Shown: positions 44,050 to 54,518 of the stretch, one piece after another
How positions within the stretch are numbered: position 1 is the first letter of the stretch
Layout: each line of letters opens with the position of its first letter
NCBI RefSeq assembly: GCF_018320785.1
Contig: NC_054865.1
Coordinates: forward strand, 33,356,398-33,420,397
Length of the DNA stretch: 64,000 nucleotides
Direction of reading: 5' to 3'
DNA from: Cheilinus undulatus
Taxonomy: Eukaryota; Chordata; Actinopteri; Labriformes; Labridae
Notes under the pieces: generated by a model
Told to the model about the DNA's origin: nothing
The model's database searches: none
Seen by the model: the letters and a program-made list of their open reading frames with translations, nothing else
Translations under genes and position numbers: made by a program

Positions 44050-44789
44050 GTCTTCTGTTAGTGTCGAATTCCCACTGTTGAGACACAAGAACATCCTGAA
44101 AAAAATGACTATTGTTGCCCAAGACTTTCTTTTTTATCACTCTAAAAAAACCTGTTGAATGTTACACGTTCTTGCAAAATTTCAAGCATAACTTCCTGCT
44201 TGGATGTAATTAGTTACTGGTCACAGTGCTGGCTAACTGCTGTGCTGGACTGTTTTAAAGCATGATCAGACTCAACACAAATTATTATTGCAACGGCTTC
44301 TACAAACATTTCCAATAGGCTAAAAACGTCTGAGCTGCCATAGATTTCTTCTCATATTGCTACATTTCAGGTGAAGAAGTCAGAGTACCCTCATCCCTTA
44401 AACTCTTTGGAGGACCAAGTCCATGCAAGAGACTAACTGCAGTTTAACTGCTGCCAAAATAATTCCCCAGCCTTTCATAGCACTCCAACAAAAACTGTGT
44501 GAGGTACATTTACACACACTTCCACCTTCAGAGAAGTTTTGGACAATTGGTACAGAGTCAAAAAGGCTCATATCACCAAAATCCAGGGAGGTGCTAAAAA
44601 TCAGAGGTGGGCATCAACCGTAATCAATGTGAAAGGCACAGACATCCTTGAAACTGTTATGTTTGAACTTAATTAGTTTTAAATGGTTAGCCTAACTTTC
44701 CACTAGTCTTTATGGCTATATCAGGCCACTGCATAAAAAAAAATCAAGTTAAAGTCAAGTATTTAATCAAATAATACGAACTTTCACAC

Positions 44790-45197
44790 TTAAAGGTGCA
44801 GTGTGTAAAACTGAATATCAACATCTAGAAGTGGGTTTTAGATGTCATTTCTCTGCTGGAAACTGAGGCAACCAGTTGAATTTAATGTGTATCTGTAATG
44901 TAAATACAATACAATATAATACAATAACTTTATTTATCCTTTTTCCCTCTATGTTACCATGGAAACATGTAAAAATCCAAGATGGCAGCATCCATGGAGG
45001 GGACCCTCCCTATGTATGAATTAAAGGTTTATTCTGAGTTGTTGTTGGTTTTTTTTTTTTTCTTCAAAATAGCTATTTTTGAATTTAGATGACTAAACAC
45101 TTATTTAGATAGACCGTCTTAAAATGTTTTGCTTTATTTTACCAAGTTTGTGCAGCTAAATGCTACTAGGCTAAATATTACACACTGCACCTTTAAA
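44790..45197 (-). mobile_element. Full-length MITE with GGTGCAGTGTGTAA termini
   Basis: The inverted termini are TAAAGGTGCAGTGTGTAA on the left and TTACACACTGCACCTTTAA on the right. It is about 405 bp with no ORF, homologous and inverted to 33716-34096. It lies in the pigbos1 5' intron. Confidence 0.85.
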
Positions 45198-45362
45198 GAA
45201 GCTTGAATTAAACCTTCTGAGTCTTAATTTGAAAATCCAAAACCGGACATGAACATATCACCTTCAAGGACTTGACAGTTTTTAGCCACTTGGCTAAATG
45301 TCACACAAACATGAGAGTTTTCGCAGCTTTAGATGTGATACGCTGTCACATTAAATACTCAC

Positions 45363-45500
45363 CGAGGACGCGGTTCTGTTCAGGGTTTCTGTGATCAATA
45401 ACCACGGGCGGACAGACGAACACTGAGATGAAAACTCAAGATACACACAAATAGACCTGAAAGACACGACAGGGCAGCATTCTTCTTCTGTTATCAAACC
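45363..45500 (-). promoter_or_regulatory. pigbos1: Probable pigbos1 non-coding first exon and promoter
   Basis: A minus-strand donor (CCTCG|GTGAGT) at 45363 ends an exon that can join the acceptor before 44094. Around 45500 the plus strand carries CCCGGAAGAGCGGAAAC, an ETS-like element with neighbouring CpGs, consistent with a housekeeping promoter. The start site is not defined. Confidence 0.5.
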
Positions 45501-46602
45501 CGGAAGAGCGGAAACAAGTTAAAGTACGCCTCCTAGCGGCCCATGCAGAAACATGCGTTCTCTTCTCTGGGGTAGTTTGGAGGGACCTGAGACAAACTTG
45601 AATCCTACAGAATGGCAGCTCTTATCAAAAGCTAACACAGACAAAAAAAATAATCTAAATAGTTTTTAAACTTAAATAGAAGTTGTTTTTTTTCTGGGAG
45701 AGCATAAAATATCTAACATGAAAAAGAAAAATGAGGTGTTGTGGCGTAGTGGTTTGTCTGCCCCACAGAGGTCGTTGTTCTGTGGTTCCTTTCTTCATGT
45801 AATCCCACTCACAAAAAAACATGGAAAATTTAAAAAAACAATGATCCAAAATTACAAAACAGGGAAATAAATCAATAATGTAAGTCACATGTAGACTGAT
45901 TGTAAATGTAGGCCAAAATCCGTTTTTTATTTAATTTACGATAAAGTTGTGCTTTCCTCTGTAGTATGAACACCGTTTGTTAAAGGCCTCAGATTTTATT
46001 GGCTCAGCATCTTGCATGAGATAATCTTGATATGATTTATTCTGAGAGAGTAGAAATCATCTTTCCGTCCTTGTTTTAAAAAGTGATTAAATGGTATGAG
46101 ACCTTGCCTATATTGTAGTCATATATATTGTATATATTGTTTGTCTGACACTTATCCAAAGTTTTTTAACAGTTGAGGTTCTTTCATTGATTGTATAAGG
46201 AAGAAATGACAAAATGGTTAGTGGTTGTGTTGGAAAGTCTTTTACTTTAGTGTACTTTACTTCTAAGATCTGCGTTGTTTGATGCTTGTTGGGCTTCACT
46301 CTATGGTCTCTGCCTTGTGCTTTTTTATTTGTGCACAGCATGGGATTGACAGACTCCATGACTGTCACTTGATTCATGAACATTACTATTGGCTAGACTC
46401 ATGTGGACACATTCCTTTTTTCCTTTTGAGATGGCAATTTGTCTATGTATTTTTAATATGTTATTGTTAAAACAAAAGTGTTCAACATGAAATATAAAAA
46501 ACTTGATATGATAAGCAAAATGTCTCTGAAGCTTTCAGTTAAAAGCTGTGAGAACAAGATAAAAAAAATGCTCTGAGGTGTAACACAGCAGTTTGTTTAC
46601 AG

Positions 46603-47044
46603 CAGGGGTGTCCAAACTATGCTCTGGGGGCAAAATGCAGCCCGCTGTCCATTTTGAAAGAAAAATTAAAACATTTTAAACAGAAGAGTTTATTGTTTTT
46701 TACATGGCTAGACTGAAACAACACTCTTAATGGTAAACATACTGGCAAAAAATAATACTGATATCTTGATTTATAAAGCCCCAATGGATTAGGGCAGCAA
46801 ACAGCAGCACCAGTAGCATTTCAGCGGGGATGGAGTTGGAGGTAGTCAGGGCCAAACAGGGCCCCCTGAAATCTGATTGGCCACTCAAAACCCTGAAAAT
46901 CAATCGCTAAGCATATTTTAACCTACATTAGATGGTTTTACTAACTCTAATATCCTCAGGGCAATGTCTAAGTGACTCCATCTTAATATATTACTCATAT
47001 ATTTCTTTAAGTGGCTCTCAGTGGGAAAAGTATGGACACCCCTG
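46603..47044. mobile_element. Non-autonomous hAT-type element between pigbos1 and pigb
   Basis: The inverted termini are CAGGGGTGTCCAAACTATG and AAGTATGGACACCCCTGG. GCAAAATGCAGCCCGC follows the left end. It is about 440 bp with no ORF. It sits in the space between the two head-to-head genes. Confidence 0.85.
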
Positions 47045-47132
47045 GTTTAAAGGAAACGACAATTTTTCACATTAATTTGCCAATTCCAACAAAAACTACA
47101 TTTTGACCTACCAAGCCAATCTACAGCCTTGC

Positions 47133-47176
47133 CCATAGACATCTATAGTAATGGCCATTACTATAGATATCTATGG
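47133..47176. repeat. 44-bp near-perfect palindrome flanked by short direct repeats
   Basis: The left arm 47133-47154 (starts CCATAGACATCTATAG) and the right arm 47155-47176 (ends CTATAGATATCTATGG) pair over 22 bp with one mismatch and no loop. GCCTTGCC lies on both sides, overlapping the palindrome edges. It is about 390 bp upstream of the pigb start codon. Confidence 0.9.
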
Positions 47177-47249
47177 CCTTGCCTGCTGCAGCAATGAGTG
47201 ACTCTGGTTTAAATAAAGGCTTTTACTTTGAAGGTGAGAAACGAAAAAA

Positions 47250-47567
47250 ATAACCGGAAGTTGGCATGCATGCGGAAGCGCAGTTAAACCTTTGAGCACT
47301 GTTCACCCAGAGCAAATTGGAGTGAACTGAAGTTGCTTTTACACAAATGCGTTTCGTATCTTATTGCAGCGTAAAAACTTCAGTTAATTAACAACAGGGG
47401 CAGATTTTACACGGAACATCAGAATCTACAGCCTGACTGGTTTAAATATTGAAAGTTTTTTCCTCGTGTTGCAGAGTTCACAGAGCTGCTGAATATGACT
47501 TCCAACACCTGACTTACATCCTGACAGGTGTCATGTTGACAGCAGGTTGTGCTGACAAAATGCACTG
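47250..47567 (+). promoter_or_regulatory. pigb: pigb promoter and 5' UTR region
   Basis: An ETS-type site ACCGGAAGTT lies near 47263-47272, followed by CpG-containing sequence (GCATGCGGAAGCGCAG). No TATA box is visible. The 5' UTR ends in a two-codon upstream ORF (ATG CAC TGA at 47560-47568) whose stop overlaps the pigb start codon. Confidence 0.5.
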
Positions 47568-50500
47568 ATGGAGAGCCTCCGATCACGACTAAAGTTTGGG
47601 AATAAAGTCGAAGATGTGAAGCTGAGAAAACGAAAATCACAGCTGTACTCAAAGGAAAATGAATCTGATATTAACGACGGTGAGGAACCTCTATGTTACA
47701 TTATTTTTTAAGGCAAATGTAGATTGGAGTTATAGGAAAAACATTATATTATTACTATCAATAATTTAAGATATAAATGAGGAATGGGGCAGCTATTAAC
47801 ATACTTCTGTTGATCTCCACAGATGTGCTAAGAGTCCGAGTTATTGTGTTTTGTTTGCTGTTCAGACTGATAAACTGCTTCCTGGTTCAGACCAGCTTCG
47901 TCCCCGATGAGTACTGGCAGTCTCTGGAGGTTTCCCATCGTATGGTCTTCAAATATCCTTTGGCTTTATTAACTGTGACTGTGTGAAATAGCAGTTCACA
48001 ATTTTCAGATCTTTCATTAAAGCAATAAGGGGGTCAAAATAGGTAGAGAAGGCAAATATATTCAAGGTAGCATTGTATTACTCTGTGTTGAAAGTTCTGA
48101 CACTTTAATTTTGTGTAAAAGTATGACCGAGGTACATAAGGGCCAGATGATTGGGACTGGCATGTGGACCTGGCCCACAAGCCACCATTTGGGGCTCACT
48201 GATGTACCCAATCCCCTCAGTACCAAAATGATCAATTAAATTTGCAAAACATTCCCCTCCATTGTTCAGAGGTTATCATACTAAGTTATCCTGACTTATG
48301 GACCCCATTATTTGCTCTGTCCTTATTTGAGTAGTTTCAATCAAAGCATGAAAGTCCCATTTTCTGTAACACAGGAGACATGGCTAAAATGATCACATAG
48401 CAGGCTGTGGTCACATAATGCACAATAAGCCACTTGGTTTCATTAAAAAAACAACACAAATACTAAATAGGATGTAAAAGAAACACTGAATGCATACAAT
48501 GAAATGGGGGAGCATTTAAAAGGGATGGCACAACATTTTTAAGGGAATCACTGATCTTTAAAAAAGTTATTCTGTGGTCATTCTTTGTGAGAATATACAA
48601 AGACTGGAAATTTCAGTTACAATTGAGAGTTTCTTTTTAAGCATTTCTTTTTTACTTTAATTTGTTTGTAGTACCTTTAAAATAGTTTTGCACAGTTCAA
48701 CAAAACAACAAGTGTCCTGTCACATCTGTGAAGCAAGAACCAATAGCCTGATGCTGTTTTGATCCTTTATTATTTCTGAAGTACCTTAACAGTGTGACTT
48801 ATGGGTACCTGACCTGGGAATGGAAAGAAGGAATAAGAGGATATGCCTATCCACTACTGTTTTCATTCATATACAAGATATTACACTTCTTAAGCTATGA
48901 CTCTGTGTTACTACTGGTAAATTTGCTTGCTTTCTATTCAACATGTCATATCATGTCCTTTAATTACTTTGATTTACTAATGCTGACCTGGTTGCTTCTG
49001 CAGATATGGCTGCCACGAATAATTCAAACTCTCCTGGCTGCGTTTGCAGATGTAAAATTCTTCTTCCTCATCCGAACGTTGCAGAGTCCAGACATTGCAA
49101 AATGGACGGTAAATATATGTTGATTTACAGCAGGGCCTTCTGCAAACAGGACTATTTCTGCTCTGTTTTTGTAAAAATGGCACTAAAATGTGAGGAAAGA
49201 TTTTGAATTAATTTGAAGAACGGAGTTCTGAATGTTAGTCTACAACACGTGAATCATTTGTTTGTTTTTGCAACTGTTATATTATGCATTTTATACATAT
49301 ATTAATGACTTTTGTATGTGTTTTTGGGCTTTAGTTCTTCTGTCATCTGTGTTCGTGGTTCTCGTGGTTTTGCTGCACCAGGACTCTGACCAACAGCATG
49401 GAGACCACCCTCACCTGCCTGGCTCTGTTTTATTTCCCTCTTCCTGGGTCCAAAACATGCAGCAGGTTCAAGCATTTGACATCTATGTGTCTTCACTCTT
49501 GTCTGAGTAATCTTATATTACTGTAACAGATATTTTGTTGTTTTTCTTTTCCAGTAAGAAATACTTGACCCTGGTTTCCCTGGCTGTCATTGTTCGACCA
49601 ACAGCTCTGATTGTCTGGTTTCCTCTGCTGATGTACCATTTCTGTCAGGATGAGAACAAACTGAAGCTCATCACCCATAACTACATTCCTATAGGGTCTG
49701 TGCTTTTAATATCCTATCAGTTTAACCAGTATTTCATCGTCATGTCTTTTATTATAATCCTCCTCTTGACTTCAGAGCTGTGGCTGTCGGGATTTCAACA
49801 GTAATCGACTGCATATTCTATGGAAAGGTAAAAGGATGATTTTAAATATCACTAACCTTTGCTGATGACTTCAGATCAAACAGCCCTGTCTCTATTTTTC
49901 AGCTGACTCTGGTGCAGTTCAACTTTCTGAAGTTTAATATCTTCCATGGTGTGGCTGATTTTTACGGCTCTCACCCCTGGCACTGGTACCTCACTCAGGG
50001 TTTCCCTGTTGTTATCGGTCCTCATCTTCCTCTGTTTCTACATGGGTGCTCCCTTGCCTTCAAAAAATACAAGATCCTCCTGGCTGCAGTTGTCTGGACC
50101 ATCATTGTTTACAGGTGAAACTTATTTGTGGGCCAGTATTTCAATTTTCAAACACATTTAGGGGTAATAAGTAAGCTCAGAAGAAAACCTGTTACTCAGG
50201 AGACTTACTCCTAAAAAGCAAGTTGAATGCTGGTCTTTTACAGCTGCCTTTTCAATAAGTGTGGAAAGATGCTGACATGTTTACTTTTTCCTCTTCATCT
50301 TTGCAGCATTCCTGTATTAAGACTTTTTATCATACTAAACTTTAATCAGCTTGATAAGTATGCTTCTTGCTGTGTCATGGTGTTTTAAGGCTCTTCAGAC
50401 AAACCAACCTTGCTTTCACTCTGTCCTTTAGTTTTCTTCCTCACAAAGAGTTCAGATTCATCTATCCAGTGCTGCCGTTCTGCATGGTCTTCTGTGGTGG

Positions 50501-51299
50501 GTCCTCAATATCACATGAAGCATTTATTCATGGTAAAGAACATTCTTATGTTTTAATACTTTCTTTTTATACAGGGATCTCTTTGGCTAGTCTCAAAGCG
50601 TGGAGATGCGCTGCTGCATTCCTCATACTGGCGACTAACCTGGCGGCCTCTCTTTACACCGGCCTCGTTCATCAGAGAGGAACTCTGGATGTTATGAGTC
50701 ATGTACAAACACTTTGTGACACCAGCAGCTCTTCCACCTCTCCAGACATCCTCTTCCTCATGCCCTGCCACTCAACACCTTTTTACAGGTACAGTTCACA
50801 CCTAAAGGACTCCATTGTTTGAGCTAAATGGTATGGTTTCATTTCAGAAAGAAGGCCAAAGAGTGAGAGGTGAAACACTTGTACATTAAAATGTTTTAAG
50901 AATGATGAGACCACTCTCTTTCTCTCTGCAGCCATGTCCACTGCCCAATGAAGATGAGGTTTCTTGAATGTCCTCCAGATCTGGGAGAGGGAAGTTATGT
51001 CGATGAAGCAGACATTTTCTATGAAGACCCGCTTCTCTGGCTCAGAACGTCATTCCCATACAAATCTTCTCTGCCGACACACCTGGTTCTGTTTGATGTT
51101 CTGGAGACGGTGAGACCCTCACAGGTTAAAGTTCTCTGTATATAAAACTCAAATATTCAGTCTAACCTGAATGTTTTTGTTGTTGTAGGAAATTTCAGCA
51201 TTTTTAAGAGAGAACTACATGAGGACAGCAGAGATTTTTCACACTCATTTCCCTGAGGGAAGAATTGGAGGAAGCGTCTTTATTTATGAAAGGCACTGA
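47568..51299 (+). CDS. pigb: PIGB, GPI mannosyltransferase 3
   Basis: Twelve coding exons: 47568-47679, 47823-47952, 48799-48916, 49004-49108, 49335-49465, 49555-49695, 49776-49827, 49903-50114, 50432-50496, 50575-50788, 50932-51109 and 51189-51299. Phases agree and give 522 aa (human 554). PIGB is a multi-pass ER enzyme of the GT-C superfamily. It adds the third, alpha-1,2-linked mannose to the GPI precursor, using dolichol-phosphate-mannose in the lumen. The first luminal loop carries the GT-C acidic pair in [14 protein letters not shown] (D66, E67). Other family matches are [39 protein letters not shown] and [19 protein letters not shown] (from residue 338). Exon 2 to exon 3 is joined through a U12-type AT-AC intron; a GT-AG reading there breaks the frame. 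The donor of exon 6 (GTCTGT) is weak. Confidence 0.96.
47953..48798 (+). other. pigb: U12-type AT-AC intron of pigb
   Basis: The 846-bp intron begins ATATCCTTT (47953-47961), the U12 AT-AC 5' splice-site consensus. Near its 3' end it has ACCTTAAC (48783-48790), close to the U12 branch consensus TTCCTTAAC, and it ends in AC (48797-48798). This joins TTC AA to T TAT GGG and yields [11 protein letters not shown], as in human PIGB. The AG at 48791-48792 paired with the nearby GT at 47945 would shift exon 3 out of frame. Confidence 0.88.
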
Positions 51300-51347
51300 A
51301 AACCACTGGAACAACTTTTCAGAAAAACAACATAGATCTGCTACTGA

Positions 51348-51353
51348 AATAAA
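51348..51353 (+). terminator. pigb: pigb polyadenylation signal
   Basis: AATAAA lies 49 nt after the pigb stop codon. The gene is tail-to-tail with the 66-aa gene that ends at 51941. Confidence 0.7.
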
Positions 51354-51940
51354 TATTTTTCACACAAATGTTATTTTAGAGTATCACTTCAAATTATGTT
51401 TTAGTTAACTTACCCAATTTCATACCTTTTTTCCAGTTAATCAAACAGGTCCAGTTAAAAACCAACTCGAGGTGGAATTTAAGAAAATGAACTTTTAACT
51501 CTGAAAGCACACAAGCAAATTGTTTTTGTTGCTGCAGATTAAATCAAACAACATTTTACACAGAAACACCAAAAAGTGCGGCAAATCTTTGTTTCATTTC
51601 AGTTAAAAGATGCACAAAAGGACAAAAGATCCCAGTCAACAATAAGAGCCAAATATTTTTCTGTATTTTCAAGTGCATTAGTTGTTTATGTGCACGGAGC
51701 AACTCTGCAGGCACATCATTTATAAATCATTTGTAGAATGAAGTCAAACTTCTTATTTCTCAAATGTGTTGATGATTTAAATGCCACCTTATAAAAACTA
51801 TAACTTCACTTAACACAGAACAGGTCTGGACGTTCAGTAGCATTAAAACATTAACAATGTGCAAACTTACAAAAAAAAGCATCTAAGCACAACCTGAAAC
51901 AGAATTTATAACATTAACATCAACCCAGCTGTACTGTGTG

Positions 51941-52356
51941 TTAGTATTTGGGATCAAATGGCATTGGACCCAGTTCTATTTTAACATCAGCCATGTGTCT
52001 GTCTGCGTTTCTTTCCGATCGGCTCCACTTTCGTTCGCTGTGAGGTCGAGATCTGGCTCTCTGCTGCTTTCTCTGGTGATGCTTCATCCTTGACTCCTTT
52101 GAGTCCTCGGGTCTCTCAAATGGCCCACTGTGAGATTTGAACAGAAGCATAAATGGGCTGAGTATCTGCATGACAATGATTTAAACTGCAATAAAAGCTG
52201 CAGCACAGGTATGAAAAAAAAACATCCATTAAATGGAACTGCATGATAGATATTTGTATCTCTCATATGTATATTGAACACAAAACCCCACAAAATATCA
52301 GCAATTTGAGGAAGTTTTAAATACAAATTTGAATTAACCCACCTGGATGTCGCCAT
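51941..52356 (-). CDS. Unrecognised two-exon gene for a 66-aa basic protein
   Basis: Exon 1 (52356-52343) holds only ATGGCGACATCCAG before donor GTGGGT. Exon 2 (52127-51941) follows acceptor ATCTCACAG and ends in TAA. The join gives 66 aa starting MATSSGPFERPEDSKE. The middle is very rich in Arg, Lys, Ser, Gln and His (KHHQRKQQRARSR, ERKWSRSERNADRH), and the tail MADVKIELGPMPFDPKY is clean and hydrophobic-acidic. There is no signal peptide or membrane segment. Phase fits (2 bases plus 1). The composition suggests a nuclear or RNA-associated small protein, but I do not recognise a family. It lies tail-to-tail with pigb and upstream of the ccpg1 3' end. It could instead be a lineage-specific or spurious ORF. 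Confidence 0.55.
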
Positions 52357-53090
52357 GTTTCAGTCTGCACTGCACTCTGGGTAGTGTGATGTCATGAGTC
52401 CTCAGCAGTCCTCTGCCTGTACTATTTCTATACATTAATTGCCAATTCAATCTTCATATTATGAACATGATCGCACTGCTAGTGTAGAGAAAATCATGAT
52501 GTTACTCCTGGTGTAAATCAAAGTGAATACAGGCATAAAGGCAAAAAAGATGGTGAGTGGAGCTGATTTAATCAGTGCCTGCTGAGAGAGAGAGAGAGAG
52601 CAAGCAGTCTGTCTTCTCATCATCATATCCCAATGTCTCAGTGATCTCCAAACACTTTCCTTCTTTACATGAAAATAAATACGAAGCCCCATTCACCTTT
52701 AATAGCCTCTGAGACAGGAGATAATGACATTATAATGCTCACCCAGGTAGGCTCTCTCTCTCTCTCTCTCTCAGCAGGCCCTGATTCCATCAGCTCCACT
52801 CGCCTTCATTTGCCTCTGTAACTACATTCACTTTGATTAACACAGAGTAAAGTCTTCACGATTTTCTCATCACTAACAGTGCAATCATGTTCACAATATA
52901 AAAATTTGATGGAAGACTAATGCATAGAAAAAGTATGGCAGAGGGCCGCTGAAGCCTCATGGCGTCACACTACCCACCAGACCAACACATGGCAGCATCC
53001 AGGTGAGTTAGTCATTTTAAAATTTCTCAAAATGCAAATATCTAGTGATTTTTTGTTCAATATACGTATGAGAGACACAAATACAATACA
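52250..53090. repeat. Large inverted repeat covering the first exon and promoter of the 66-aa gene
   Basis: The left arm, about 52250-52610, and the right arm, about 52750-53090, are inverted copies at roughly 75-80% identity by eye, with a spacer of about 140 bp. Matched landmarks include TCTCATATGTATATTGAAC against TCTCATACGTATATTGAAC, ACCTGGATG..GCCATG, GGGTAGTGTGA, AATCAAAGTGAAT, and GAGTGGAGCTGAT. The innermost part of each arm is a (GA)n/(TC)n run (52586-52602 and 52751-52772). The right arm has a mirror exon 1 on the plus strand: ATG GCA GCA TCC AG before donor GTGAGT at about 52990. Confidence 0.85.
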
Positions 53091-53102
53091 AAGTACAAAC
53101 AC

Positions 53103-53291
53103 AGCTGGATAGGCCAGTGGTTTACACAACTGACTTTGAAACAGGAGAGCATGAGCAGAGCAGGCTCTCAGTCTGGGTCCAACTGGTATCCAGTCTGGAC
53201 CCTTGGGCAAGGTCCATTACGCCATGAACAGTCGTCTGTGTCACATATGTAAGTCACTTTGGATAAAAGTGTCTGTTAAATGACATTGTAG
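53103..53291 (+). repeat. tRNA-derived SINE
   Basis: It has a degenerate tRNA-like head (AGCTGGATAGGCCAGTGG) and the 3' tail CACTTTGGATAAAAGTGTCT...GTTAAATGACATTGTA, the common fish SINE tail. It borders the right arm of the inverted repeat. Confidence 0.75.
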
Positions 53292-54518
53292 CAAATGTCT
53301 ATCCATTAAGATAAACTTGCCTTTCATGTAGGGTCCCTTTTAACAATGGATATTCCTCTGTGTGCTCTACATGACGTTTAACCACTGTTCACAGGACTTT
53401 TTCACAGTTTGATGTCATTTAGCCTAAATGACTAACTACAGATCAGAACTAAACTATCCAGGTCTGATATGTAGTTCACAAAACTTTTCAGTCTAAGAGA
53501 GGTTAAAAACTGGAAAATACTGTTTGCAATGTCATGGTAATTGTTTATCATATCCAAATGCTTTTTAACCTGGCGTATTCAACAGCATATCTGCTGTTTA
53601 TCCAGCACTCAAAAACTCTAAAATATATCAAAATGCAGATCCAAATCAGTCTGTTTAGTAAATCAATTTGTGATTAATAAGCAGAGCTAATTTTAAAAAA
53701 AATAATACTTTTAACTATAACCTTAAAATCTTACTTCGACTAACATATGTAAACAATCACTTCATGTAGTAAATCAACATGACTGCAGCTCAGGAGGTCT
53801 CAGCCATTGGCATTTATGGGGCAGTAGATGTTCTATGACGACTCCCAGCAAAGCAAGTTTTCTTGTAAATAAATACTAACTAGTGCATGTTTTTTGGGTC
53901 GTCTGTCATTCTTTGAGAGAAAAATCAGAATTAAGTCCTTATTTAGAGAGCCAGGGTGCTACTTGCTGTTATTTGTCTGGATTAGGGTTGTGAAGCCCAC
54001 TTTGACCCAATTTTTTAAGCCAGGGCAAACAAAAAAATCTGATTTCTGAGTTGAAACACAAAACTGAAAGTAAATAAACCAGAAAATGTTTGCTGGTTTT
54101 GACTAAAATCTTTATTTTGTTAGAATCACAAACCTCTCCTTGAGGCTCAGTAGTTGGATAAAAAGCTGGAAAAAACTTTGGTTATACCTCACATGACGCC
54201 AGGTTGGGTCAGCTTTTATTCTGAACTAACTGCATTTTACCTATTCAGTCAGAGGTGGCACAATATTGATAGAGCAATTAATCTCAACTCCTGTGAAACA
54301 ATTATTGTATAGTTGGCACCAAATATTGATATTCACTTTAAAAAATGTGCTATTCCTTATAAATCGGACCCACCATGTCACCACCTTAAGAGCTCCCATG
54401 GTTGTTTTTATGACATGAATGAGGGTATGTATTCAGTCGTTAAAGTTGAACCATGATGCAGCTACGGCATGACTTTGTCATTAAGGCGAACTCTTACTTG
54501 TAAGAAAACATAACATAC
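53292..54518 (-). other. ccpg1: Spacer and probable ccpg1 3' UTR
   Basis: No coding exon is visible. A minus-strand AATAAA at 54111-54116 lies about 400 nt after the ccpg1 stop codon. The rest is A/T-rich without a recognisable feature. Confidence 0.4.

Noticed and set aside
47569-47986. pigb exon 2 read through to 47986 as an ORF ending in TVTV
   Set aside because: This reading runs into the AT-AC intron. The human alignment leaves the exon at residue 80-81 and resumes at 48799.
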